This document shows positions 14,001 to 24,996 of a DNA stretch of 64,000 nt, one piece after another. Made by a program: the position numbers and the translations under genes. The notes below the pieces were generated by a model. That model saw only the letters and a list, made by a program, of their open reading frames with translations, was not told where the DNA came from and searched no databases. Origin of the DNA: Rhynchosporium graminicola (taxonomy: Eukaryota; Ascomycota; Leotiomycetes; Helotiales; Ploettnerulaceae); assembly GCA_900074885.1 (NCBI GenBank), contig FJUW01000015.1, positions 1 to 64,000 on the forward strand, read 5' to 3'. Position 1 is the first letter of the stretch. The number at the start of each line of letters is the position of its first letter.

Positions 14001-15900
14001 AGAGTTTATCGCGAGACATATTATATAAGAGGCCCTAGGGTACTATAAGTTCCTTACTATTATATAGTTCGAGTTCAATCTTAAAGTTAATCCCGGAACC
14101 TCGTAGCAGTAGTAATAAGTCTGCCTTCTTATCGTCGTATAAGTTAAGGTACTTATATAGCTAATTAGGGAGTTTTGTTTATAAGTTAGTCTTTATCTTT
14201 AGTATAAGGGCCTTCTGGATATCTGCTAAACTTATAATAAATACCTATATCTTCTTATATAATCGTCCTCGAGTAAGCCTATTAAATACTACTACTAATA
14301 CTATAAAGTAGTCTAGCTTGTAGTCTAGCTCCTATGCTCGGTTACGTAGGGTCGTAGTAATAGTATTAACATAGTATCGTAACTTCAGTATAATTATACG
14401 TATATCGTTTTTCTTAAACTATAGTAGTCCTAAAATAAGGTCGTAGTCTTCTAAGCGTAATACTACGTAGAAGAAAGCCTTAGCTTCCTTATACCTATTA
14501 ATATCTATTTCGATAACTACTACTTCTATAATAAGACTTCTCTCCCCTTCGAACGAACTTATTTTAATAGGGGAAACAGGGAAACGCTAGAGGCGGTAGC
14601 GAGTAGTAAAGCGGGAATTAATAATACCGTATGAAAAGCACTTAGTATTAAGTAGAGTCTTAGCGTAATACTCTTTATTAATTATTATAGATACTAGGAA
14701 AGGGGCTCTATTTATTATATCCTTAAACTAATCCTAAGCTTCTACTATTACTATTCGATTAACCTCCTTTTACTTCTATCGGCGATTTTAGATAGAAGCT
14801 ATTCTTTTCCCGAGCTCTCTAACTTAGAGCTCGATCCTTCTGTCTCGACTTCCTTTAACTTCGACTTCTTTATCTTTATCTTCGTCTTAGCTACTATTAC
14901 CTAGCCTTTCTTCTTCTTAGTAGTAGCGAGTTTTATATAGTAATTACGGATTATATATTCGTCTTATCTATAGTAGAAGTAAAGCCGCTCCGTTTTCTAT
15001 TTCTTAATCTCTATAGAGCTCGCTTATCAGGGTTCTTTCTTTATTATCGTAACTATAGTAATAGCAGGAGTTACTTCCTAATCTATCGAGTCTACTACTT
15101 ATTAATCTATTTCAGAAGACCGCTCCCGTGTTTACTTCTATTAGTCTACTCTAACCGATAGTTCCTTAACTTCAGCTAGTTAGTTACTAACTATATGTAG
15201 TTATAAATAGTACTCTTCGTACGATTATTCTTCTTTTATACTAATAGTACTGCGGACTAAGGTAGTAGTAATAGTAGCCTTTAAGTAACTCTTCTTAATT
15301 ATATCTGCCTAGTCCTATCCTTCTGCTTCGAGGATTAGCTAATTGAAATTATTAAGGAATTCGTTTAAAGGATAAGTTCCTTACTTAATCTTATTCAGCT
15401 AACTTATAGCTTTCTATTAGTAATAGGAGTCGCGAAAAGTAGTAGCTATCTATTAAAATAGTCCTTCGACTATTAGCTACTCTTATTATTAGGTAAAGCT
15501 TATCTATAAGTAAATTCGGCCTATAGCTTCGCCCGAGAGATAGCTAAACGCGTATTATATTCGTTCCCTCTTATTACTAATAGTAATAATATCGATCTCT
15601 AGCTTCGCTCGTAGGATACCCTCGAATTAGAAGTATAAAGCTAGGTTAGTACCGTCGAACTTTTCAGGTTTCGGTATACGTAGCTTCGTAGCTATAGTTA
15701 GCTCCGGAGTATCGACTATATCGTATCGATTAGGGTTAGTACTACTAGTAGTACTAGCTATACGTTTCGTTATTCTATATCTTCGATCCTATTAGCTAAA
15801 GTAGTTATCGAACTTACTTATTATACTACTAACTTAGTAACTTATTATCTTTATGCCTCGAAAGTATCTAATAGCTACTAAGGGGGCTATTCTTCTGCTA
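11060..15900 (-). pseudogene. RIP-destroyed gag-pol of G
   Basis: On the minus strand RT is recognised from the reverse complement of 13570-13690, which contains a VTPF-LAN block and an active site reading YINN (13569-13589), a damaged YxDD. The solo LTR at 13146-13331 splits the RT/RNase H region. Gag lies towards 14900-15900, next to the leader repeats. Stops are frequent and of the TAG/TAA type. Confidence 0.75.
13146..13331. mobile_element. Solo LTR (or tiny LTR element) I, lightly mutated
   Basis: A 186-bp insertion flanked by CTAAG on both sides (13141-13145 and 13332-13336), starting TATCACGG and ending CCCTTATA. It keeps about 12 CpA and 4 TpG, while the flanking G sequence keeps almost none. 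It contains a perfect 8-bp stem hairpin at 13287-13305 (GTGCTGGT with loop AAT). It has no coding capacity. Its ends resemble the G LTR ends, but the body does not match. It is shorter than the few hundred bases usually needed for RIP recognition, which may explain its survival. Confidence 0.78.
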
Positions 15901-15959
15901 TCGTAAACTATATATCCTAGCGTCGTTATATTTATTACTTATATAGCAGTCGTATAAAT

Positions 15960-16340
15960 AGCCGGATCTATTATATATAGTCCGAGGCGTCTATTCCGTA
16001 TCGTAAGTAAAGCAGCCGGATCTACTATATATAGTCCGAGGCGTCTGTCTCCGTATCGTAGGTATACGTATAGTAATAGTAAGGCTAGGGTACTAGCTTT
16101 CTTACGTACGCGTATTATCTACTACTCGAAAGCAGATCCTCCTTAGTTTAATTAAGAATATTAAGTATAAGTAAAGCAGCCGGATCTACTATATATAGTC
16201 CGAGGCGTCTATCTCCGTATCGTAGGTATACGTATAGTAATAGCAAGGCCAGAGTACTAGCTTTCTTACGCACGCGTATCGTCTACTGCTCGAAAGCAGA
16301 TCCTCCTTAGTTTAATTAAGAATATTAGGAATAAGTTAAT
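15960..16340. repeat. Tandem 164-bp repeats in the G leader
   Basis: Two near-identical units begin at 16014 and 16178 (AGCCGGATCTACTATATATA and onward), preceded by a 54-bp partial unit at 15960. They lie between the G 5' LTR and gag, so they form part of the untranslated leader. Confidence 0.88.
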
Positions 16341-16345
16341 TCTAA

Positions 16346-16562
16346 TATTATAAGGCGAATGCAAAGTATATAGTGCAAAAGCTCGTCTATATTACAAGGA
16401 GAATTAACTAAGGAGAGAAAGGAGGAATAAGAGTCTCCCTTTAAAGAAAAGATAATACCGCGGCCGCTAGTAGTAGTAGCATTAGAATACGTATAATAAT
16501 ATATCAGGTACTAGCGTAGACGCCTCAGGCGTCGAGTATACTAACGGGTGCAACCCGTCACA
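16346..16562 (-). repeat. 5' LTR of G
   Basis: A 217-bp LTR paired with 10630-10846. It ends CCCGTCACA, with the intact terminus, and the TSD AATAG follows at 16563-16567. Confidence 0.92.
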
Positions 16563-17402
16563 AATAGAGAAGAGTAGCGATACTATAGGAAGCGTATACC
16601 GAAGAATGCGGGGAGTGAAGGAGAAGGAGAAGAAGGAGAAGGCTACTAAGGAGCTAGAGGAGGAGAGGGAGAGTACTATAATACGGTACAGAAGAAGAAA
16701 GAGAAGTCATATAGAAAGGAGATCGCTAGCTTCTCTTATATATTTCCAGAAGAGATGAAATTCAAGGGAGATAGAGATAGCTTTAATAGTAAGATCAGAA
16801 TATTCTACGACGCCTGCTTAAGAGCCGAGATTCTATCGGAGGAGTATAGTAAGGCGTTTCTATTAATACTAAAAGGCGCTGCTCTCTAATACTACTATTA
16901 TAATCTGAATAGTATCCCTAGAACCTCTCTAATTATTAAATTCGATACTATACTAAAGAATATAATAGATCAGTTTAAAAGCGAGGAGTTTAGCAGATCT
17001 TCTCTAAATATATAGAATCTTCTTACTCTTAAATCGATTAAGGAAAAGAACCCTAGAAAGACGACTTCAGAGTGCTTTAATATACTCTCTACGCAGATTA
17101 GAGAGCTATATTATAGTATACCCTTTGAATTATACTATAAGAAGTTCGTTATAAATAAGATTATTACTATCTACTAAAGCTCGGAAGCCTACTAAATTAC
17201 CCTAGCTCAATCTATAACTTCTACTAAAAAGACGATTACTTCTATCAGAACCTCTATCGTTAACTACGAATATATATACCTTATAACTAGTACTACTTTC
17301 TATACTAATCGAAAATTCCGAAGCGATTCTGATAAAGGATAAGTATACGGAGAGAAGAAGAAGGGAGATAGTAAAGGGCGATTCAGAATATAAGGAGAGA
17401 AG
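16563..17402 (+). pseudogene. E, gag region
   Basis: A plus-strand reading with a lysine/glutamate-rich stretch, then blocks such as FPEEMKFKGDRDSF, KIRIFYDACLRAE and ILSEEYSKAF. These resemble the capsid part of fungal Copia gag proteins. Stops are TAA/TAG at likely Gln/Trp codons. The frame is cut by F at 17402 and resumes after 32380. Confidence 0.7.
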
Positions 17403-17633
17403 TGTTACGGCAGAGGCACAGGGAGTCGATAACGAATTGTATTCGCCCTTAAGGGTGCGCTAAGTAAAGGGAAGAAAAGATAGAGAGGAGGTTTCTACTC
17501 TCGACTCTCTCTCTAGGTATAACCGTAGGGCTATGCTGACTAATTATCCTCTAGTACGTACTAACCGCATTCCGCTAGCCCTGCCTACTATAATACCTAG
17601 GAGCCTGAGGCCGTTATAGTATAGACTATAATA
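17403..17633 (-). repeat. 3' LTR of F
   Basis: A 231-bp LTR beginning TGTTACGG, almost the same as 32145-32375. The pyrimidine-rich complement of the polypurine tract (CTACCCCCCC) follows. Confidence 0.92.
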
Positions 17634-18279
17634 CTACCCCCCCTTTCCGAGAAGGGCTTCGTCCTCGAAGCTTGAAAAATCCGGTAAAAACACTAATTCC
17701 CTCTCTCTTTCTTAAAGAACTATATACGAGCAGTAGCTATTATAAGTATATCGTCCTCTAATTCGCTATAGTCGTTAATACTATTATTATACGCCTCTAG
17801 CTACTTCGGGAGGAGTCGTAGCGGTCCTTTTACTACTGAGTATCGCAAGTAGAAACGCTTAAGTAAGTAAGAGGCTATTATAGTATCTGAGCAGGAGTAC
17901 TATTCGAGATCGTTATCAGCTCCTATTTACTTGATTTAGTACTATAAGATACTATAAGAAATCCTTAAGCTTAAGACAGTTTCGATCTCTTACTTATCTT
18001 ACTCCGGAAGCAGCTGAATTAGTACTAGTGCTTATCGTACCTATTCTAGTAGCGGGTTTTCAGTATACTTACGTAGCGAGTATAAGTAAAGAACAGGGTA
18101 GATTTACTATTCCTCTAATAGCTTAAGCTTCTAACTCTCCCCTACTTTTTCTAGTACTTCCACTAGCTTATACTACTTATCAGAGAGCTTCTTAGAAGGT
18201 CTATCTATCTTCTAATTTACTATAGAAACTATAACCTTATCTCTAACGTTCTAATCTATCTCGCGGCGACTACGATTAG
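17634..18279 (-). pseudogene. F integrase C-terminus (GPY/F and chromodomain-like tail)
   Basis: The minus-strand reading has a GPY/F-like block (DKVIVSIVN, then DRPSKKLSDK), then a degenerate chromodomain-like tail with LLKRFYLRYSVVKGPLRLLPK. This matches the RRFH...GPP-RLP pattern that follows the chromodomain in many fungal Gypsy integrases. H2 interrupts it at 18279, and it continues upstream at 24997. Confidence 0.65.
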
Positions 18280-18515
18280 TATAATGCTTACTCTAGAAAG
18301 GTCTCAAAACTACCTGAGTAATAAGATCTCATATTACTATGAATATGAAGTAGTAAGAATCAACTTAAGAATCTATAACTAAGGAGTAAAGAAGTAAAGG
18401 GAGAAGGGGAGTATATATATGAAAAGGGGCCCCTAAACTCTACTCGTATAATCTCGCTTAGTAGTAAGTGTTTCTACTAATAGGGAGAAACCTCTAAACC
18501 TAACTAGTCGTTATA
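18280..18515 (-). repeat. 3' LTR of H2
   Basis: A 236-bp LTR from TATAATGC to GTCGTTATA. The C-rich complement of the polypurine tract follows (18516-18530). Confidence 0.92.
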
Positions 18516-18539
18516 TTACCCCCCCCCTCCGAAAAAAGC

Positions 18540-21500
18540 TCGCCCTTAAGCGTTAGTCTATTTCTTTATTACTATTAAAGTAGTCGTAATTATTAATTCT
18601 ATTATAGAAAGCTTTTAGCTAATTAGGTAGTCTAGCAGGAGGTCTAGCTTACGTTAGGTTATTAAGGTGGAATTATTATAGCTTAGCAGGAGCGTATTTA
18701 ACGTCTATAGTATCGTACTATATAAGATCGATATCTTGATTTAACTAGGAAACTCGGTATAAGAGTCTACTATGTTACTTGCGGCACGTAAGTATATCTT
18801 CGATCTCCTATTTATTATTACTAGTGATATTAATAAGTAGTAGTAGCAGTAAGGTTTATCCTAGTAAGGAGTTATTTAGATACTTCCGTAGCTTAGTAGT
18901 AGGGAATACGTTATATACTTTTATACTAGTAAGGAGCTCTAAATAATAAGAGCTTCCGACTTTTTTAATTACACGGAAGGGTCCGTTAGTTAGGAAGTCG
19001 AGTTTTTTACTAGGTCGAGTACTTGTAAAGTAGCGTATATCTAGCTAGATAAGGTCGTCTATAGTGAAGTCGACTTTATAGCGTAAGCGATTATAGGATT
19101 AGGATATCTTAGCTTATATACGTTAGAGGCTTAATTAAGTAGTAGTCTAGGTATCGCGTAGATAATTAGCGTAATCTAGAGCTTACTAAGTATTTAACTT
19201 ATTAGTAGGCGTAGTAGAGTTAAGTAAGTCTTTCTAATTCTAATTAACGCAGGGTATATATCTATAAACGACTTTAAAGAGTAAGAGACCTCTAAGAGAT
19301 TCGTAAGGGAGAGTTATCTAGGCGTAATCTATAATAAGTAAGAATTCCGACTAGTTGTCTTAATAGTAAGAGATAAAAGGTCGTAATCTACGTTAGAGAT
19401 ATTAGTTATAGATCTCTATTTAGCTATCTGTTTATAAGTAGTCTACTATAGAAAGCTATCTTTTAGTACTAAGAATTATAATAACTATAGTCTAAAAACA
19501 GGAAACGAATTAAGGCCCTCTATTAGAGGTAATTATTAATAGAGCTCCGAAATAGCGATATACGTAGTATAAGTAAAGCTTTATAAGGTCGCGCGTATCG
19601 GAGGTCTTTCGGTATAGAATACTAATTACTTATTTACTAAAACGGTCGATAAATATAAGAACGTTATTATAGCTATATTTATCGCGGTTAAAGCTATAGT
19701 AGTCGACTATAATATACTCCTATAGATATGACGGTACGAGTAGAGGTTAGAGGAGGCCCGGTTTCTTATCGCGCGGCACTTGAATTCGTTAGTAAGTATA
19801 ATAGTTATAGTAGTACTAGTTAATAATTAAAGCGATTCCGTACTACTAGTATTATAATACTAGTAGTTATAAGGTCTTCTTTACACTTAGATAAGTAGTC
19901 TCTAATCGATCGTATACTTCGCGTATAAGTAGCATGCGAAAGTATGAAACGTTAAGTACGATTAGTCTTCCTTTATAGAGTAGAAGATCTTTTTCTATAG
20001 TTAGTTTTCTAGGAGTAATAGAGAGAGCTTATTTCTGTAGTACTTAGAGTAATAGCGTAATACGATTAGCGTTAAGTACTTACTATATTATAAAAAAGAC
20101 TAGCGATAAGTTAGCGACTTCTAAAGCGTTAATAAGCTTAAAGTTATCTATAGAGTCAGAGCTATTCCGGAGGTTACTTATAAGTAGTACTAGATCGATT
20201 TAGTCTTCGCGTAGTAGCTACTATAAACGCTAAGTTCTTTTAGCGTTATTCTAGTCGGCTAATTTATCTATTCTATAAGAGAGAGCGTTAGCAAGTAGAT
20301 TATACTTCCTAGGTTAATAAGTAATTATGAAGTTATAATCTGCGAGTAGCTTAGCTTATCGAGCTTATCGTACGTTTAGCTATTTAGAGGTTATAAAGTA
20401 CTTAAGAGCTTTATAATTAGTAATAACGCGGATCTAATATAATACGCCTACGAGCTCAGATCTCTAGTTACTAAAAGATTATATAATTGCGAGTATTTCC
20501 TTATCGTAGATAGCGTAATTAAGCTCGGCAGGTAGTATAGTCTTAGAGAAGTAAGCTACTAGGAACTAGTCTTTATCGTGCTATTGCGATAGCATACCTG
20601 CTATTACTCTATTACTAGCGTCTGTTTCGATTATATAAGGTAGATATTGCTAATAGTAATAGAGGAGTAGTGCCGAAGTAAGAGCGTGCTTTAGGTAATT
20701 AAAGGTATCTTTATACTCTCTAGCGAACTGAAATAATACGTTATTTTTAGTAAGTTATATAAGAGGTTTTATAATAATTCCGTAGTCCTTAATAAATCGT
20801 TAGTAGAAGTTATAAAAGCTTAAGAATAATTATATGCCCTTAACTATAGTTAAGTAATTCTAAGATTATATAATATTAACTTTCTTAGGGTCTACCTCGA
20901 TCCTAGAAGTAGAGATAATAAATCTAAAGTATTTAGTACGAGTAATATTAAATTTATACTTCTTAAAGTCGGCTTATAATCTAGTATCTTATAATCGTTA
21001 TAATACCTTATATATATATAATTAATACTAAAGTAAGTCGTTAGAATAGATCAAAATATCGTCTAGATATATTATATAGAAGTTATCTAAGTAATCGAAT
21101 AAGATATTATTTATATATCGCTAGTATATCGCAGGGCCGTTAGTTAGACCGAAAGGGAGTACCTTATACTTATATACGCCGTAATAAGTCCGGAAGGTCG
21201 TATATTCTTCAGAGGCTAGATCTATTCGAATTCGGTAGAACGCCTAGCGAATATCTAGTTTAGTAAATATCTTAGTAATAGAGATTCTAGCTAGCGTTTT
21301 ATCGATTAATAGTAATAGATATTAATCTTTCCTCGTAAGGTTATTAAGTACGCGAAAGTCGATATAGAATCTTAGACTTCTATTAGCTTTCTTAACGAAA
21401 AGAATAAGTATAGCGTATAGTACTTAAGAAGGTTTAATAAAACCTTTAGCTAAGTTATTAGTAATATACGCCTTAATAACTTCAAGTTCTTTAGCTAATA

Positions 21501-24000
21501 TCTTATATAAAGGGGAGTATTTAAAGCTCTTCTCGGCCCTTTCCTTAAGCTTAATTTAGTAATCGTATAAGCGATAAGAAGGGAGAATATCGCTAGCTTC
21601 CTTAGAAAAGACGTATACTTACTAGCTATACTCGTAAGGGATCTATAGTTCTAAATCTAATTCGCTTAAGCTAATAGTAAATTACTAGGCGGTTTTATAA
21701 CGTTCTATAAGATCGATAGTTAAAGATACGATAATAGTATTACGTTACTAAACTGCGATTCGGTCGTTAAGAAGCTTATCTATCTCGTGAAGGGTAATAG
21801 AGAAGATCTTATTATTAGAAGACTTTTAGCGTTTATATAAGAGATAGAAAGCTAAGCTACTAATTATATAAATCTCTAGCGCAGGAGGCTCTAGAAGAGG
21901 TCTAAGTATACGAGGTGATCTTAGTCGCTTCCGAAATATCGTAATAGCTATATTTATACTTTAAGTAGCTTCTATTAAGTTATAAGATAGTATTCCGAGT
22001 AACTATTAATCTATAGTATAAATTATATAAGCGTAATCTTATATATAAGTCTTTAATATAGAGACTTCTAATTAAAGTTAAAGTAGAGATTCACGCGGGA
22101 TATAAGCGATAATATCGCTGAATCGTACGCACTTTAGCCGTATATTAGTAGCTTCTCTAGAGTATAAAGACTTCTCTTTACTACTCTATTCTTATTCTTC
22201 AGATAATAAACACTTAGGCTCGTCGTATCTATAATAAGTAATATAAACGCTAGAGAAATAATCCTAACTAATCAGTAGTAATAATAAAGGGTTAGTTACC
22301 TATAGAATACTCTCTAGAGGAGAGTTTTAGATATTTTTATAGCTATAAGTCTCCCTTAAAGTGCGCTTCCGAGCTAGTAATAATCGTTTAATAATAGAGA
22401 TAGAGTTAATAATAGCTCGAATATTAACAGGAGAGTTGGCTACGCTTTACTATTCCTTATACGCTTCCTAGAACTAATTAAGGCGTTCGTTTCGTTCGTT
22501 AGCGTCGTATTAATAGCGCTAGTAAGTATAGTATTTACGTAAGTCCTTGATCTCGATCGGAGAGCTATAAACGTTACTAGGAGGAGTATATAGTAGCTAA
22601 ATAATCTATCGTTTAGAGGTATCTAAGAGTACTTAATATTCCGAAAGCTAAGTCCTTCCGAGTATAATACTATAGTTTCCGAGAGTAGTAATAAGAAAAG
22701 AAGTAAATACATAAAAAAAAAGATCTACTATTAAATTAAGTATCGTATAGTAACTAATAGTACTACTATTAACGCTATTAAAGCTTTTAATAGGAATTAC
22801 GTTTAGTAGAGAGTAAATTAAAAGTTTTAAGAAGAAAGAAAGAGATTTAAGAAAAGAACGATTAATAAAATAGTATCTATTAGCTCTAGAATCGAGAAGT
22901 GCGGGTAGCTTATACGAGAGTCTATTCTTAGTAAGAGTAGCACGTGTAGTAAACGATTAACTACTAAGAAGCTTCGTAAGATTAAGATATCGTATATCTT
23001 ATATACTACTTAGGAAGGAGTCTTTCCCTAGGCGTAGTCTTTTGCTAGTAGTTTAATATACTCCTAGGTATTATTATACGTTTCTTCGTTATTATTATCT
23101 TCTAACTCGCTATTAATATTATTATTAGTATTAATTACGTTGATTCGATACGGAGTATTAAGTCGAGCTAACGATAAGCGTAAGTATAAGGTAAGCGTAA
23201 AGTAATAAGGAGTATTCGCTAGCGATTATATACGAGGTATATCGTTTCGTGCAGAGTATAGTACTTATTTACTAGTCGCACTAGTATTCTCGGGCGTAGG
23301 AAGACTAATTTACAGATAAGAAGAGGAGTTAGTACTATAGCGCTAGGAGGAGGTATTTATAAGGCGTTCCCGAGTCGCGCTAGCCTTAGCCGAAGACTCG
23401 GAATAGTAGGTCTTTTCAATGAATTAACCTTAGTCTTTAGCTTATATAGCCTTAACGTATTCTTCTAGTATCCTTAACGTTTAGTACTATTAGAAGAGCT
23501 ATTTCTATAGCCGTGCAGGTAGCTTCTCCTATAAGTCTATTTTCAGAGTCGATTGATTATTTACTCTAGCTTTATAAGCTAGCGTACGAAACTCGTAGTA
23601 GAACGTCTAGAAGGTCTACTTATAATCTATCTTTAGCACGGAGTAGCTAGCTCTTATAGTTTATTAATCGTATAGATTAGATAAGAAAGAGATAAGTTAA
23701 GTAATCATATTAAGTGAATCAGTTATATTACTTTCTTCGTTATATTCTAGTTCTAAGAATAAGAGTTCCAGGTAAGTTCTAGCTATTCTTTCTATTTAGT
23801 TAAGTAACTAATCTTTATAATAATCTTTATCGATAAAGTAGCTAGAGTAGCGCCGGAGAGCGTTACGTATCTGCATTTCCTAGAGTTTTAGAGAGTAGTC
23901 GATTCTATTAGAGAGCTTATTTAGAAGGTTCGGTATCTTCTCTATACGCGTAGCGTATAATATTAACGATATTCCTCCGGTAGATTATTCTTAATAACGA
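18540..24000 (-). pseudogene. RIP-destroyed gag-pol of H2
   Basis: Minus-strand readings show the Gypsy RT block KVLPFGLTNGPA (reverse complement of 21122-21170), the active site YLDDIL (21055-21072), integrase with LIFIDRFSK (about 19610-19700), and a C-terminal block with FHLNNLT followed by ARPPARLPN near 18600-18680. That block fits the tail found after chromodomains in fungal Gypsy integrases. Many stops remain. Confidence 0.78.
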
Positions 24001-24287
24001 TTATTAGGCATAAGAGTAGCGTTATCTTCTTTAATTAATAGTAATAGTATTATACGCGATTAAACGTTATTAAACGATATAGACTTAGTAGAGCGCTAGG
24101 CAGTTAACTAGCGTAGTTCTAAGAACTTATCCTATAACTAANACGATTATTAGGCGTAAGAGTAGCGTTATCTTCTTTAATTAATAGTAATAGTATTATA
24201 CGCGATTAAACGTTATTAAACGATATAGACTTAGTAGAGCGCTAGGCAGTTAACTAGCGTAGTTCTAAGAACTTATCCTATAACTAA
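23997..24287. repeat. 145-bp tandem duplication with an N between units
   Basis: Unit 1 is 23997-24141, the N is at 24142 and unit 2 is 24143-24287. They differ at one visible base (GGCA versus GGCG). The repeat lies in the H leader. H1 has its assembly N at the same place in the element. Confidence 0.9.
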
Positions 24288-24756
24288 TATAGTTCTACAG
24301 ATAAGTTAATATTTAATTATCTCTCCTCTGCGAGCTTCCTTTCTGCCTCTTATAGCTAGTAAGCGCGGTCTTCCTATAAGTTACTTATAGTTACTATTAA
24401 TATAGGGATATTATCAGGAAGGTTTAGCGACTCGGTAAGTTCGTTAATTATAGTAGGAGTTAGGGAGCTTAACTCGGACGAGGTATTATCGCGAGTACTC
24501 TCTACTATAGAGAGAGGTAAGTTACGGCGAGTATTACGAGTCGCTAAGGAATAGGAAGTAGAGGGAGTCGGAGAACCGGTAGTCGATTTATCAGACTTAG
24601 GTTACTTCGGTTTAGGTACTATTCTTCAAGTTTATACTTAGTATAAGCTTTCTCCGTATAGCGTAGTCTCTTGCGTTTAGTAGCTCTAGGCATAGAGGTA
24701 TAATATAAGTAGATATTTACTATCTTCCTAGATATAAGTAAAAGAGTTATAGATAA

Positions 24757-24991
24757 TATAACGCTTACTCTAGAAAGGTCTTAAAACTACCTGAGTAATA
24801 AGATCTCATATTACTATAAATATAAAGTAGTAAGAATCACTTAAGAATCTATAACTAAGGAGTAAAGAAGTAGAGGGAGAAGAGGAGTATATATATAAAA
24901 AGGGGCCCCTAAACTCTACTCGTGTAATCTCGCTTAGCAGTAAGTGTTTCTACTAATAGGGAGAAACCTCCAAACCTGACCAGTCGTCATA
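24757..24991 (-). repeat. 5' LTR of H2
   Basis: A 235-bp LTR from TATAACGC to GTCGTCATA. The right TSD ATTAG is at 24992-24996. Confidence 0.92.
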
Positions 24992-24996
24992 ATTAG

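Larger units (their letters stand above)
10630..16562 (-). mobile_element. Chromodomain Gypsy retrotransposon G
   Basis: Complete minus-strand element with 217-bp LTRs (10630-10846 and 16346-16562), flanked by AATAG on both sides. From right to left it has a leader with tandem repeats (15960-16330), gag, protease, RT, RNase H, integrase and a C-terminal chromodomain just before the polypurine tract. RT carries a solo LTR insertion (13146-13331). Frames are broken by RIP. It inserted into the gag region of E. Confidence 0.92.
18280..24991 (-). mobile_element. Gypsy retrotransposon H, copy 2 (H2, complete)
   Basis: A 6.7-kb minus-strand element with LTRs of 236 and 235 bp, flanked by ATTAG (18275-18279 and 24992-24996). 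Right to left it has a 145-bp tandem leader repeat with an N, gag, RT (21055-21170), integrase (about 19600-19710) and a chromodomain-like C-terminus (about 18560-18760). The RT active site still reads YLDD, unlike the other Gypsy copies here, but stops elsewhere make it inactive. It inserted into the integrase end of F. Confidence 0.92.

Noticed and set aside
15960..16340. CRISPR-like array
   Set aside because: The units are 164 bp, directly adjacent with no spacers, and sit in a retrotransposon leader of a eukaryote.
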